Counted from the first letter of the stretch, positions 1 through 8,266 are shown. The stretch is DNA of 64,000 nt from Halorhabdus sp. CBA1104 (GCF_009690625.1 NZ_CP033878.1:496001-560000); one strand, 5' to 3'. Notes: generated by a model not told the origin, from the letters alone. Program-made: numbers and translations.

Positions 1-188
1 AAGAGCAGGTCGACCGCATGGGACATCCCACTCTGCCAGACCCCGATCCCGACGCGGCACTGTCTGGCCTGGGCGTCAACGGTTCGAGTGGTGGGGGCGG
101 CCGATCGGGTTCGAGCGGGTCCCGCCGCTCGCGACGCAATTCCCGGTCGGGATCGAACCCTGTCGCGGACGTCTGGGACACCGAGTGA
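1..188 (+). CDS. C-terminal fragment of an unidentified Ser/Gly/Arg-rich protein
   Basis: The reading frame is already open at the left edge (first full codon at base 3) and stops with TGA at 186-188, so only the last 61 residues are visible. They begin EQVDRMGHPTLPDPDPDAAL, then run through a low-complexity Gly/Ser/Arg stretch, and end PVADVWDTE. The basic, disordered tail is unusual for an otherwise acidic haloarchaeal proteome and could contact nucleic acid or a partner (inference). I do not recognise the protein; its N-terminal domain lies outside the window. It runs in the same direction as the purine nucleoside phosphorylase gene but is separated from it by a promoter. Confidence 0.55.
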   Translation, partial: EQVDRMGHPTLPDPDPDAALSGLGVNGSSGGGGRSGSSGSRRSRRNSRSGSNPVADVWDTE

Positions 189-230
189 GGGCCACGAACA
201 GACCGTGAGAGCCGTCGGCACGATCACACC

Positions 231-257
231 CTTTTTATACTAATCCGGTATAAAAAG
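231..257. promoter_or_regulatory. Perfect 10-bp inverted repeat containing the TATA box of the PNP gene
   Basis: The sequence ctttttatac, a 7-base spacer (taatccg), then gtataaaaag form a perfect dyad ending 5 bp before the ATG at 263. The left arm contains a TATA-like element 24-32 bp upstream of the start codon, the right distance for a leaderless haloarchaeal transcript. The right arm presents a second TATA in the opposite orientation. It could be a repressor operator overlapping the core promoter, or a promoter symmetrical by chance. Confidence 0.6.
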
Positions 258-262
258 AACGT

Positions 263-1084
263 ATGACGACACCCGACGACTACCTCCGAGAACAGCTTGC
301 GGAAAACGACCTCTCGACCCCCGACACTGCGATGGTGCTCGGGTCCGGGCTCGGCGGTATGACCGCAGAGATGGATATCGCGCTGTCGATCCCCTACGAG
401 GAAGTCCCGACGCTCGAAGCTTCGACCGTCGAAGGCCACGTGGGCCGGTTCGTCGTCGGGACGGTTGGCGACGTCGACGTTCTGGCGATGGACGGCCGCG
501 TCCACTATTATGAGTCCGGTGACATGGCACCGATCGTGGCCCCGATCCAGACGCTCGGTGAACTCGGCTGTGAACGGCTCGTCATCACGAACGCCGCCGG
601 CGGGGTCAACGCTGACTTCGAGCCCGGCGACATCATGCTCATCGAGGATCATCTCAACATGATGGGGACCAACCCACTGCTCGGCCGGGCGGGACTGGGC
701 GACGGACCGATGTTCCCGGACATGACCAACGCCTACAGCCCGGACCTGCTCGCGGAGGCTCGGGACCTGGCTGATGAATCCGACTTGACCATCTACGACG
801 GTGGCGTCTATGCGGGCATGATGGGGCCGAGCTACGAGACGCCGGCCGAGATCGAGATGCTCGACACCCTCGGTGCGGACGCCGTCGGCATGTCGACGGT
901 GCCCGAGACGATCGTCGCCAATCAGGTGGGGATGGACGTCGTTGGGATGTCCACCATCACGAACTACGCCGCCGGGGTCGTCGGCGACCCGCTCTCCCAC
1001 GAGGAAGTCGTCGAAACGATCGACGAAATCGAGGACAACCTCCGGACGTACGTCGCGACGCTGCTAGAGCGAATCGACGAGTAA
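263..1084 (+). CDS. Purine nucleoside phosphorylase (class I, COG0005)
   Basis: A 273-residue PNP/MTAP-superfamily enzyme that phosphorolyses purine nucleosides to base and (deoxy)ribose-1-phosphate in salvage. Recognisable signatures are the phosphate-binding VLGSGLGG near residue 26, EGHVGRF, the GRVHYYESGD loop, TNAAGGVN around residue 112, and the GMSTVPE/TNYAAG segments of the base pocket. NAAGG fits a purine nucleoside phosphorylase better than the methylthioadenosine phosphorylase variant, but exact specificity (inosine/guanosine versus methylthioinosine) cannot be settled from sequence. The ATG at 263 lies directly behind a TATA-containing dyad, indicating leaderless transcription. 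A convergent microprotein gene follows. Confidence 0.9.
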   Translation: MTTPDDYLREQLAENDLSTPDTAMVLGSGLGGMTAEMDIALSIPYEEVPTLEASTVEGHVGRFVVGTVGDVDVLAMDGRVHYYESGDMAPIVAPIQTLGELGCERLVITNAAGGVNADFEPGDIMLIEDHLNMMGTNPLLGRAGLGDGPMFPDMTNAYSPDLLAEARDLADESDLTIYDGGVYAGMMGPSYETPAEIEMLDTLGADAVGMSTVPETIVANQVGMDVVGMSTITNYAAGVVGDPLSHEEVVETIDEIEDNLRTYVATLLERIDE

Positions 1085-1110
1085 CGTTCGAGCGACAGCG
1101 GCACCACTTT

Positions 1111-1197
1111 TTAGATGATGCTGATGGCAGCGTAGCCGACCGACGATCCGATCATCAACACGACGAGGAATACTGCGAGCATCTGCTGGCGATCCAT
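1111..1197 (-). CDS. 28-residue single-span membrane microprotein
   Basis: Reading the minus strand from 1197 gives an ATG-initiated 28-codon frame starting MDRQQMLAVFLVVLMIGSSV and ending GYAAISII, stop TAA at 1111-1113. It is a short polar N-terminus followed by one hydrophobic segment, as expected for a one-helix membrane protein. My recollection is that very similar short proteins are annotated in other haloarchaea near this position, but I could not check. The composition is unlike random GC-rich DNA (Ile/Val/Leu/Met-rich). Function unknown. It lies between the convergent PNP and taw2 genes. Confidence 0.6.
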   Translation of the reverse strand: MDRQQMLAVFLVVLMIGSSVGYAAISII

Positions 1198-1249
1198 ACC
1201 CGCCAGTCGTGACTCCGCGGAGAAAGGTGTTATCCTCGCCGCCGGCGCG

Positions 1250-2395
1250 TCAGTCTACCCGTGCGTCGATCACGACGTGGGCGACTCCTTCGCTGTAGGT
1301 CTTTATCTCGTTGGTGTCGAGAATCTCGACGGTCCGACCACGCTCGGATGCGGCCGTTCGCAGGCGCTCGATCGGTCGTTCGAAGACCAGGCGCTGTGGT
1401 GTGGCTTCGTGGAGGTGGACGACTCCACCGGGTTCGAGTGCCTCGAGTGCGGCGTCGAGATACTCGTAGGCGTCGTAGTAACCCATGACCACACGCTCGG
1501 CATCGACCCGCTCGACGACGTCCCGACAATCCGCTCGGTAGGGCCGCACGTGATCGGTCACGTCGTTGAGGCGCGCGTTCTCGAGTAAGTACTGGAAGGC
1601 CGTGGGATTACGCTCGACGGCCGTCACGTCCGCGCCCGCCCGGGCCATCGGGAGCGTGAAGTAGCCGATCCCGGCGAACATGTCCAGCACTGACTCGTCC
1701 GCGTCGCCCTCGACATCGCTGCTTGCGGCTTTGGCGCTCGCTCGATCCGTCGTCTCGCTTTGCTCGACGACGCGCCCCATCCGAGCGCGTTCCTCCTTGT
1801 TGCCGGGCGAGAACATAACCTCGCTGAGATCGAGCGCGTAACGCGTGCCGTGTTCTGTGTGGATCGTTTCTGTATCGCCCTCGCCAGCGATCACCTCGAC
1901 ATCGGGCTCGCGATGCTCACCGGCGATGCCACCGCGATCGAGAACGGTGTCGGCCTCGCCGTGGATCGATAGTAACGCCTCGCCGAGTTCGTGTGGGCGA
2001 GGCGCGTCCCCGCTGTCGACGAGGACGACGCTGCCGATCACGGCCCACGACGACGGTGCCTGGGTAATCTCCGTGTCAGTCCAGCCACGCTCTCGCAGGT
2101 GATCGGGCAGTGTCCGCAATCGGGGGTCGCCGACTTGCCGGACGACCTCGCGAAAGTCGACTGCTTTGGGGACTGTCGTCACCGGGATCGAGACCCCGCC
2201 GTCGCCGTCGGCCCGAACGTGCCGATCGCTGTCGTAGACGCCTGCCTCCTGCAGGGCGTCGATCGCCTGCTGGGCACGGGGCCGCTCGACGACGACGGCC
2301 AGATCACCCTCGGCACTGACGGCCTCGATCGCGGTATCCGCGTTCGGATCGTCGCCACTGTCCGTGTGGCCACTGTCTTTCGGCGGCTCACTCAT
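1250..2395 (-). CDS. taw2: Taw2/Trm5-like tRNA-modifying enzyme (likely Taw2 aminocarboxypropyltransferase)
   Basis: A 381-residue class I SAM-dependent protein of the Trm5/Tyw2 family (COG2520). Family role: Taw2 moves the aminocarboxypropyl group of SAM to C7 of 4-demethylwyosine at position 37 of tRNA-Phe. Seen: a Rossmann motif DMFAGIGYFTLPMARAGA at about residues 240-258, then AVERNP, and VVMGYYDAYEYLDAAL followed by GGVVHLHEATP. This last region resembles the Tyw2/Taw2 type (GG.LH.H) rather than the NLP motif of Trm5 methyltransferases, hence the call. An N-terminal extension of about 100 residues precedes the conserved part. The start (ATG at 2395) overlaps the end of the nmd3 frame by 8 bp, so the two are probably co-transcribed. 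Confidence 0.8.
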   Translation of the reverse strand: MSEPPKDSGHTDSGDDPNADTAIEAVSAEGDLAVVVERPRAQQAIDALQEAGVYDSDRHVRADGDGGVSIPVTTVPKAVDFREVVRQVGDPRLRTLPDHLRERGWTDTEITQAPSSWAVIGSVVLVDSGDAPRPHELGEALLSIHGEADTVLDRGGIAGEHREPDVEVIAGEGDTETIHTEHGTRYALDLSEVMFSPGNKEERARMGRVVEQSETTDRASAKAASSDVEGDADESVLDMFAGIGYFTLPMARAGADVTAVERNPTAFQYLLENARLNDVTDHVRPYRADCRDVVERVDAERVVMGYYDAYEYLDAALEALEPGGVVHLHEATPQRLVFERPIERLRTAASERGRTVEILDTNEIKTYSEGVAHVVIDARVD

Positions 2396-3506
2396 TTTCG
2401 TCCCTCGGCAGCACGTGCAATCCGGCTCTCGATTTCAACACAGGGACTTCGTCGCTACCCTCCTCGAGGTAGTCCGGCCGCGGGATCGACTTCGTCTCGT
2501 AGGTGTCTGGATCGAGTACTTGGACGGCGTTTTCGTCCTCGATTGCGACGAGGGTCGTTCGGACGCTATCGCTCCGGTCGCCCAGTCGCGTCGCGTCCGG
2601 CGCGTCACCGTCCTCGAAACCCGCTTCGTAGTCTCTGCCGGTCTTCAGTCGCGTCCCCTTGAGGTTACTCTGGACACTCCGGACCAGGACGGGGCCATCG
2701 CCGTCCTCGGGATCGATAATCTCGCCCGGCGCGTAGGGCGGCAGTCGGACCGCGTAGGTGACCCGGTAGACCTTCTCGCCGTCCTCGTCTTCGGTGATGA
2801 GTCGCTCGGAATCCGAAAACGAGCCGCCAAACTCCGAGACGAGGCGCTGGGCGATCTTCTGGCCGATCTTCGTCGTCGAGACTTTGATGTTCAGCCCGCC
2901 ATCGACCGAGCCGACATCGGTGACGAACGCCTCACGATCACCCGTCGCTTCCATCTCGGCGACGATCTCTCGGGCGATCGCCTCGGCGCGTTCCTCCTCC
3001 TCGTCGGTCGGCGTCCGATCGACAGCCCGGATCTGGACGGTACTGGCAAAGGAGCCCCCGGCGATGCGGCCACACCGCTTGCAGGTCTCCCGAGAAATCT
3101 TTACCGGGACGATAACTTCCTCCGAGAGGGCTGTTCCCCGAACGACGCCCGTGAACGTACAGTGCATGCGGATCGTGTTGCGATCGACCTGTTCGGGCGC
3201 GACCTGCCAGGAAACGTCCGTCGCCTCGATATGGACGCCCAGGGCCTCGCTGGTGACGTCGACGGCGACATCGGTGTAATCCTCGGCACCTACGTCGACC
3301 CAGCGGTTGCCCCGGTGGACGGCCCCACACTGTGAACAGACCCGTACCTCGATCCGGTCGGGCGCGTCCACGAGGTCGAACTGCTCGAAGTAACAGCTAT
3401 CACAGAGCGCACTATCCGGATCGCGGGCCTCGCTTCCCGGCCGATTGCGCGGATCTTTCTCGAGAGGATCACCACAGCGCGGACAGAACGCACCCGATCG
3501 CGTCAT
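2388..3506 (-). CDS. NMD3-family ribosomal subunit protein
   Basis: A 372-residue archaeal homologue of the eukaryotic 60S export adaptor NMD3 (COG1499). The N-terminus has the diagnostic zinc-binding cysteine pairs: FCPRCG, LCDSCYFEQF, VCSQCGAVHRG and later CKRCGRIAGG. In archaea the protein is thought to act on the large ribosomal subunit, since there is no nucleus. The frame is open further upstream, but the ATG at 3506 (MTRSGAFCPRCG) is preferred: it directly precedes the first zinc motif and has a TATA-like element (gtttttaca on the minus strand) 24-32 bp upstream. The residues upstream of it look like out-of-frame noise. First gene of the nmd3-taw2 pair. Confidence 0.85.
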   Translation of the reverse strand: MTRSGAFCPRCGDPLEKDPRNRPGSEARDPDSALCDSCYFEQFDLVDAPDRIEVRVCSQCGAVHRGNRWVDVGAEDYTDVAVDVTSEALGVHIEATDVSWQVAPEQVDRNTIRMHCTFTGVVRGTALSEEVIVPVKISRETCKRCGRIAGGSFASTVQIRAVDRTPTDEEEERAEAIAREIVAEMEATGDREAFVTDVGSVDGGLNIKVSTTKIGQKIAQRLVSEFGGSFSDSERLITEDEDGEKVYRVTYAVRLPPYAPGEIIDPEDGDGPVLVRSVQSNLKGTRLKTGRDYEAGFEDGDAPDATRLGDRSDSVRTTLVAIEDENAVQVLDPDTYETKSIPRPDYLEEGSDEVPVLKSRAGLHVLPRDENE

Positions 3507-3673
3507 CGCACGAACGTATGGCCCAGCTCTGTAAAAACGACGCGTTATCGCCGGCATCCTTCTGGCGCGTGATCGGCTGGGTGGAGTGACTGTTTCGTGG
3601 GTGAGAACCTGGCGTGTCGATGGTTTACTTGGGAGGCCAACACTTTTGGCTCGGTCCGACAAAGTTCTCACGT

Positions 3674-4804
3674 ATGCTTCCAATTATACCGCTCCAACTG
3701 GGAGAAATGGGGATCATCCCCATTGTCGGATTAATACTGTTGGCCATTGCCGTGGTGACCGTCTGGCAGATGGTCGTCATTACCGACGCGACTGAGAAGA
3801 AAGCCCTCACCGTCCTCGGGGAGTATCGGAAGCTCCTCGAACCCGGGATCGCGTTCGTGCCCCCGTTCGTCTCGGCGACTCACACCTTCGACATGCGGAC
3901 ACAGACCTTAGACGTCCCGCGCCAGGAAGCGATCACGCGGGACAACTCCCCGGTGACCGCCGACGCCGTCGTCTACATCAAGGTCATGGACGCAAAGAAG
4001 GCGTTCCTCGAAGTCGACGACTACAAACGGGCTGTCTCGAACCTCGCCCAGACGACGCTGCGGGCCGTCCTTGGCGACATGGAACTGGACGACACGCTGA
4101 ACAAACGCCAGGAGATCAACGCCAAGATCCGCCGGGAACTCGACGAACCCACAGACGAGTGGGGCATCCGCGTCGAGAGCGTCGAAGTCCGGGAGGTCAA
4201 CCCGAGCAAGGACGTCCAGCAGGCCATGGAGCAACAGACCTCCGCCGAGCGCCGCCGCCGCGCCATGATCCTCGAAGCCCAGGGTGAACGCCGCTCCGCC
4301 GTCGAGGAGGCCCAGGGTGAGAAGCAATCGAACATCATCCGTGCCCAGGGTGAAAAGCAGAGCCAGATCCTCGAAGCCCAGGGTGACGCAATTTCGACCG
4401 TCCTGCGCGCCAAATCCGCCGAGTCGATGGGCGAACGGGCGGTCATCGAACGTGGGATGGAGACCCTCGAAACGATCGGCGAAGGCGAGTCGACGAAGTT
4501 CGTCCTGCCACAGGAACTGACGTCGCTCGTCGGCCGGTACGGCAAGCACCTGACGGGTTCAGACACCCAGACCGACAGCGAGATGCTCGAAGGCCTCGAC
4601 TTCGACGAACAGACCCGCGAGATGCTCGGCCTGGACGACATCGAAAAGATCCTCGGCCAGATCGATCAGGAAGCCGAAGTGGACGTCGCAGAGATGGAAG
4701 AGCAGGCCCAGGCAGTCAAATCCGGCGCGGAAACGGCCGACATCAAGAACCCCGACGAAGTGATCGAGGAGATGGACGCCGACCTCGAAGCCGACGACAG
4801 CTGA
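3674..4804 (+). CDS. SPFH/band 7 (stomatin-prohibitin) membrane protein
   Basis: A 376-residue protein with one N-terminal membrane anchor (about residues 10-32), then a band-7 domain (EKKALTVLGEYRKLLEPGI through VREVNPSKDVQQAM). A long charged coiled coil follows, with regular AQGE repeats (EAQGERRSAVEEAQGEKQSN), ending in an acidic tail. SPFH proteins oligomerise and organise membrane microdomains or regulate membrane proteases; the exact partner is unknown. The ATG at 3674 is chosen over an in-frame upstream ATG because it begins the hydrophobic anchor directly. No NfeD or membrane protease gene is adjacent, so context gives no extra clue. Confidence 0.85.
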   Translation: MLPIIPLQLGEMGIIPIVGLILLAIAVVTVWQMVVITDATEKKALTVLGEYRKLLEPGIAFVPPFVSATHTFDMRTQTLDVPRQEAITRDNSPVTADAVVYIKVMDAKKAFLEVDDYKRAVSNLAQTTLRAVLGDMELDDTLNKRQEINAKIRRELDEPTDEWGIRVESVEVREVNPSKDVQQAMEQQTSAERRRRAMILEAQGERRSAVEEAQGEKQSNIIRAQGEKQSQILEAQGDAISTVLRAKSAESMGERAVIERGMETLETIGEGESTKFVLPQELTSLVGRYGKHLTGSDTQTDSEMLEGLDFDEQTREMLGLDDIEKILGQIDQEAEVDVAEMEEQAQAVKSGAETADIKNPDEVIEEMDADLEADDS

Positions 4805-4849
4805 CCAGAGGCGAAGCCGTTTTGTCACTCGGTACCGTCTTCCCCGATA

Positions 4850-5452
4850 ATGGCCGACGAGCCAGTCGACGAGAGCAAGCGGGCGACGCTTCGTCGATTC
4901 GCGGCACTGGGGGCCGCCAGCCCGCTCGTTGCCCTCGCTGATTCAGGAAGCGACAGCACTGCCCCGGATGCCATCGCCGGCTATCTCTCGCGGACGCCCG
5001 GGGCACACTTCTCGAAGATTCGCGACGATTTGCAACTGGGAACGGGCGAGACCCAGCACCACCTCCGCCAGCTACTCACCGAGGGGACGATCGAAAGCGA
5101 GCGCGACGGGGAGTATCGGCGGTTCTTCCCGGCCGACCGCTTCGACGCCTTCGAGCGAACTGCCCTGGGGTATCTCCGTCGTGAGACGCCACGCGGGATG
5201 ATCGTCACTCTCCTCGAACGACCGGATGCGACCGCCAGTGAGGTTGCCGATCGCCTAGACGTTTCGACCCCGACCGTCAGCAAACACGCCGGGCGACTCG
5301 AAGAAGCAGGTCTCCTGACGCGAGAAGACGGCTACGAACTCAGACAGCCCGAGACGCTCCTGTTGCTCGTCGTTCAGTACGCGGACTCGTTTGGCCCGGA
5401 CGCCATCGCTTTTGCGGCCACTGCCGACGAGCACATCTCTTATGAAACATAA
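4850..5452 (+). CDS. Two-domain winged-helix transcription regulator with Tat-like N-terminus
   Basis: A 200-residue protein with two winged helix-turn-helix domains. The first covers about residues 45-95 (APDAIAGYLSRTPGAHFSKI, then TGETQHHLRQLL). The second covers about residues 118-170 (ATASEVADRLDVSTPTVSKH, then EEAGLL). This is a haloarchaeal arrangement of unknown target. Oddly, the first 30 residues read KRATLRRFAALGAASPLVALA, which resembles a twin-arginine signal (RRF plus an Ala-rich hydrophobic run), although a DNA-binding protein should stay in the cytoplasm. It may be a membrane-tethered regulator or chance similarity. It converges on the DUF7123 gene. Confidence 0.75.
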   Translation: MADEPVDESKRATLRRFAALGAASPLVALADSGSDSTAPDAIAGYLSRTPGAHFSKIRDDLQLGTGETQHHLRQLLTEGTIESERDGEYRRFFPADRFDAFERTALGYLRRETPRGMIVTLLERPDATASEVADRLDVSTPTVSKHAGRLEEAGLLTREDGYELRQPETLLLLVVQYADSFGPDAIAFAATADEHISYET

Positions 5453-5462
5453 CGCGACGCTC

Positions 5463-5711
5463 TCAGGCGTCGACCATCCAGGTCGTCGACGAGGAGTACC
5501 CCCACTTCTCGACGGAGATGTCGAAGTTGCCCTCCGCAATCGCCGTCATGTTCGTCCCGACTTCCTTGGCCGATAAGTCGAGTTCCTCGCCGATGAGCCG
5601 TGATTTGAAGTACGTTTGGTCGTCGGCGTTGCCACGAAGATACTCGAGGATCCGGCGTTGTTTCTTCGAGAGCGGCTGGGTTTCGTTGTCACCGACGGTT
5701 CGAACACTCAT
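5463..5711 (-). CDS. Small DUF7123-type winged-helix-like protein
   Basis: An 82-residue protein of a haloarchaeal family I recognise as DUF7123. Core pattern: KKQRRILEYLRGNAD, then YFKSRLIGEELDLSAKEVG, then ISVEKWGYSSSTTW. The K-S-R/K-x-I-x-x-E-x-x-L-S-x-K-E-x-G segment looks like a helix-turn-helix with a wing (VEKW.Y.S.TTW), so a DNA-binding role is plausible but unproven. A paralogue sharing the same core lies at 57239-57499. The gene converges on the regulator at 4850. Its upstream region (5712-5869) carries no other gene. Confidence 0.7.
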   Translation of the reverse strand: MSVRTVGDNETQPLSKKQRRILEYLRGNADDQTYFKSRLIGEELDLSAKEVGTNMTAIAEGNFDISVEKWGYSSSTTWMVDA

Positions 5712-5869
5712 ATCTGCTAGTTCGGCCGAGACCGGTTTAGGGGATTTGGTACAGTCGGTTAAACCGGCTGCTGTCTGTCGATTTTCATTCGACGGTATCG
5801 CGATTATAGCGGTGAGCGGCCCGTCGTCCGGTCCGGTCTGGTACAGGCGGGAAAACAGGAGGGAGGGGC

Positions 5870-6268
5870 TTAGATGTCTTCTTCGATGATCTCGCCGACG
5901 GCGAAGTTCGACTTGACTTCGGTGACTTCGACTTTGACACGATCACCCACGTCAGCACCGGGGACGATGATGACGTAGCCACGCTCGACACGGGCGATAC
6001 CGTCGCCTTGCTTGCCGATGTCTTCGATTTCGACGTACCTGATTTCGCCGTTTTCGACCGGCGGTTGGGGCTCTGACGGTGGCCCCTCGCTGGTCGGCTG
6101 TTCTTCGGCCGATTCCGCGTCGCCGGAGATGACCGCAACCCGGTAGGTGTCCCCGGGATCGATCGAGCCGGTCTCGATTTCCCGGCGAGGGACTTCGACG
6201 ACGTATCGGTCGTCTTCGGCCGTCACTTCCGCACTGAACAGACACAAGAGCTTCTCTGAGATTTCCAC
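5870..6268 (-). CDS. TRAM domain protein
   Basis: About 132 residues. The N-terminal part (MEISEKLLCLFSAEV, RYVVEVPRREIETG) is followed by an acidic/proline linker and a C-terminal TRAM domain (IEDIGKQGDGIARVERGYVI, then PGADVGDRVKVEVTEVKSNF). TRAM is a small OB-like RNA-binding fold; free-standing archaeal TRAM proteins bind RNA and some act as RNA chaperones. The start is a judgement: a TTG at 6274 is in frame, but GTG at 6268 yields the usual family opening (M-E-I-S). It is divergent from the aldo/keto reductase, sharing about 145 bp. Confidence 0.75.
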   Translation of the reverse strand: MEISEKLLCLFSAEVTAEDDRYVVEVPRREIETGSIDPGDTYRVAVISGDAESAEEQPTSEGPPSEPQPPVENGEIRYVEIEDIGKQGDGIARVERGYVIIVPGADVGDRVKVEVTEVKSNFAVGEIIEEDI

Positions 6269-6413
6269 AGTCAATCCTCCGTTCGCGGCGTCGGCGCCCT
6301 CCCTAAAGAACTTGACGACGCCATCCCCGGTAGAGAGTGTCGGTAACTCGGCTCAATCGGACAGTTACCGCCCTGGCAGTGGACTTTTAGCGTGGCTGGG
6401 CGAGAGAGGGCGT

Positions 6414-7181
6414 ATGGACGACCTCCAGGCCGTTGGCCTCGGGACGATGGGTATCGACGACCCCGCGACGATCGAGACAGCGATCGAGCTCGGGTACCGC
6501 CACCTCGATACGGCCCAGATTTACGGCAACGAGTCCATCGTTGGCGAGGGGATCGAACGATCGGCGCTCGATCGAGACGCCCTCTTCGTGGCGACGAAAG
6601 TGTGGATCGACAAGCTTGGGCCAGAGAGCATCGAGGAATCGACGGCGGCCAGTCTGGACCGATTGGGACTGGCGAACGTCGATCTGCTGTCTGTCCACCG
6701 ACCCCGTGGTGACTACGACCCCGAAACGACGTTGCCGGCCTTCGACGACCTCCGGGCGCGGGGCGTGATCGAACACGTCGGCGTCTCGAATTTCACCGTC
6801 GAACAACTCGAAACCGCCCGTGAATACCTGGCGGTACCGATCTTCGCCAATCAGGTCGAGTACCACCCATTGTACCAGCCAACGGCGGCACTCGCGGACG
6901 CCCAGGCCCACGACTACTATCTCGTAGCATATTCGCCGCTGGCAAACGGGCGAGCGAACGACATCCCCGAAGTCGTCGAGATCGCCGACAAACACGATGT
7001 GACACCGCAGGCGGTCTGTCTCGCCTGGCTCACTGCAAAGGATAATCTCGTCACGATCCCGAAAGCGAGCAGGGAAACGCACCTGCGTGCGAATCGCGAG
7101 GCCCCAGACCTGACGCTCGATCCGGCGGATCACGAGACGATCGACAGTATCCAACGCGAGGACGAAATCTTCCCGGAGTGA
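6414..7181 (+). CDS. Aldo/keto reductase
   Basis: A 255-residue NAD(P)H-dependent oxidoreductase of the AKR superfamily, a TIM barrel that reduces aldehydes or ketones. Visible motifs: GLGTMGIDD, the signature GYRHLDTAQIYGNE with catalytic D and Y (about residues 33-46), VATKVW with the catalytic lysine, VSNFTVEQL, NQVEYHP, and the cofactor-binding VTIPKAS near the C-terminus. It is slightly shorter than typical AKRs (about 270-330). The ATG at 6414 follows a TATA-like cttttagcg by about 27 bp. Substrate unknown. Confidence 0.88.
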   Translation: MDDLQAVGLGTMGIDDPATIETAIELGYRHLDTAQIYGNESIVGEGIERSALDRDALFVATKVWIDKLGPESIEESTAASLDRLGLANVDLLSVHRPRGDYDPETTLPAFDDLRARGVIEHVGVSNFTVEQLETAREYLAVPIFANQVEYHPLYQPTAALADAQAHDYYLVAYSPLANGRANDIPEVVEIADKHDVTPQAVCLAWLTAKDNLVTIPKASRETHLRANREAPDLTLDPADHETIDSIQREDEIFPE

Positions 7182-7208
7182 CGCGCTATCGACGGTGTGG
7201 CTCGGCAG

Positions 7209-7859
7209 TCATCGTGATCCATCCAGGGACGTCCCGTCCGGTCGTTTCTGCCCCTCCGAATCGTGGACGACTACGCCATCGGCGTCGACTGGCTCGTAGT
7301 TGTCCCGGACCGCGATAGCCTCTTCGAGTTCTCGAATCGCCCGCTCTTTGAGGGTTGCCGCCAGTTCCTCGGCTTCTTCCCGCGTGATATCCCGGCCGAG
7401 TCCTTCACACTCGTGGGCACGGACTGGGCCATCGGTGTCGACAACGCTGCCCATCGGCTCGCTCGTACCGACATCGTCCTCGCCGAGTGTGATACTGAAC
7501 GGGTAGGTCTCACAGAGGAGCGGTCGATCGTCGTAGATCGAACACGCCTCGCCGTCGGCGTCGTAGAACGTACAATCACCACAAACGTCGGTCTGGAGCG
7601 CCCACTCGAAGGTATCGCCACTCGGGTCGTCGTCCGCGAGTCCGAACGGCATCGGGCGAGCGACGTCCCGCCAGTCGTACTCCTCGGAAGCTTGAACCGC
7701 TCGGATTTCGTCGGGAAAGACCGTCGCCGTATGCTCCTCGCCCATCCCGCGACAGCAGTGCCCACAGCGCGTACACTCGAAGCCGATTCGGTGCACAGCC
7801 TCGGCAATCTCACCCACGTCCAACTCGCGGGCGGCGGCCAACTCGGATTCGAGCGTCAT
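7209..7859 (-). CDS. YkgJ-type cysteine-cluster protein
   Basis: A 216-residue member of the YkgJ/CxxCxxCC zinc- or iron-chelating family (COG0727). The defining cluster is FECTRCGHCCRGMG at about residue 29. It is followed by CGDCTFYD, EACSIYDDRPLLCETYPF, and a final conserved CEG, giving the eight-cysteine layout of the family. It probably binds a metal ion or Fe-S cluster; no enzymatic activity is established for most members. Conserved in archaea. It is followed closely upstream by a minus-strand regulator gene with only 55 bp between them. Confidence 0.8.
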   Translation of the reverse strand: MTLESELAAARELDVGEIAEAVHRIGFECTRCGHCCRGMGEEHTATVFPDEIRAVQASEEYDWRDVARPMPFGLADDDPSGDTFEWALQTDVCGDCTFYDADGEACSIYDDRPLLCETYPFSITLGEDDVGTSEPMGSVVDTDGPVRAHECEGLGRDITREEAEELAATLKERAIRELEEAIAVRDNYEPVDADGVVVHDSEGQKRPDGTSLDGSR

Positions 7860-7914
7860 ACAACCGGTATCCGATCAGGGGAGAAAAACGCGTCGGGCCG
7901 CGACCGGGGCCGGT

Positions 7915-8193
7915 TCACTCGCTGGTCAGGTAGTACACCTGTTTGCGGGCGTCACGGAAGCTGTACCGAGCCGAAACGAGTTCGGCGTCTTCCAGCCGAT
8001 TCAGTGCGTACCGGACGGTCCGATCGGGCAGGAGTGACTCTTCGGCGAGTTCGCCCTGCGAGAGTGGCTGGTCCGTCTCCAGAACTTTCGCGATCAACTT
8101 TGCGCTCGGTGGCAGTTCGCGCAGGCGCTCACGGAACTCCGCGGCCGTGAGGACGACTTCCGTCCGGGACCCGTCTTCGACTGTCGTGCTCAT
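7915..8193 (-). CDS. Small winged-helix (MarR/TrmB-like) regulator
   Basis: A 92-residue single-domain regulator. It has an N-terminal helix (AAEFRERLRELPPSAKLIAK), the helix-turn-helix LSQGELAEESLLPDRTVRYA with recognition helix, and a wing (VSARYSFRDARKQVYYL). It is too short for an effector domain, so it may act as a simple DNA-binding switch, possibly on its own promoter, which contains the inverted repeats listed next. Its target is unknown; the divergent methyltransferase gene at 8336 shares the control region and is a natural candidate (inference). Confidence 0.75.
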   Translation of the reverse strand: MSTTVEDGSRTEVVLTAAEFRERLRELPPSAKLIAKVLETDQPLSQGELAEESLLPDRTVRYALNRLEDAELVSARYSFRDARKQVYYLTSE

Positions 8194-8228
8194 ATCTCTC
8201 AGGTCACCGGCAGCGACTGGTAAAGTTT

Positions 8229-8266
8229 GTCTATATGGAAGACATAATTCCTTAATTTATTTAAGG
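8229..8266. promoter_or_regulatory. AT-rich double inverted repeat between regulator and methyltransferase genes
   Basis: Two dyads sit in the otherwise GC-rich divergent intergenic region. One is tgtc-N9-gaca around 8229-8245. The other is a perfect ccttaa-tttat-ttaagg at 8250-8266. Both are 36-73 bp upstream of the regulator start (8193), overlapping its likely TATA region. They are good candidates for the binding site of the winged-helix protein encoded at 7915-8193. Confidence 0.45.

Noticed and set aside
2364-3335. A 323-codon plus-strand frame opposite nmd3
   Set aside because: Antisense shadow of NMD3, whose zinc motifs are unmistakable; the frame spans a gene boundary and resembles nothing known.
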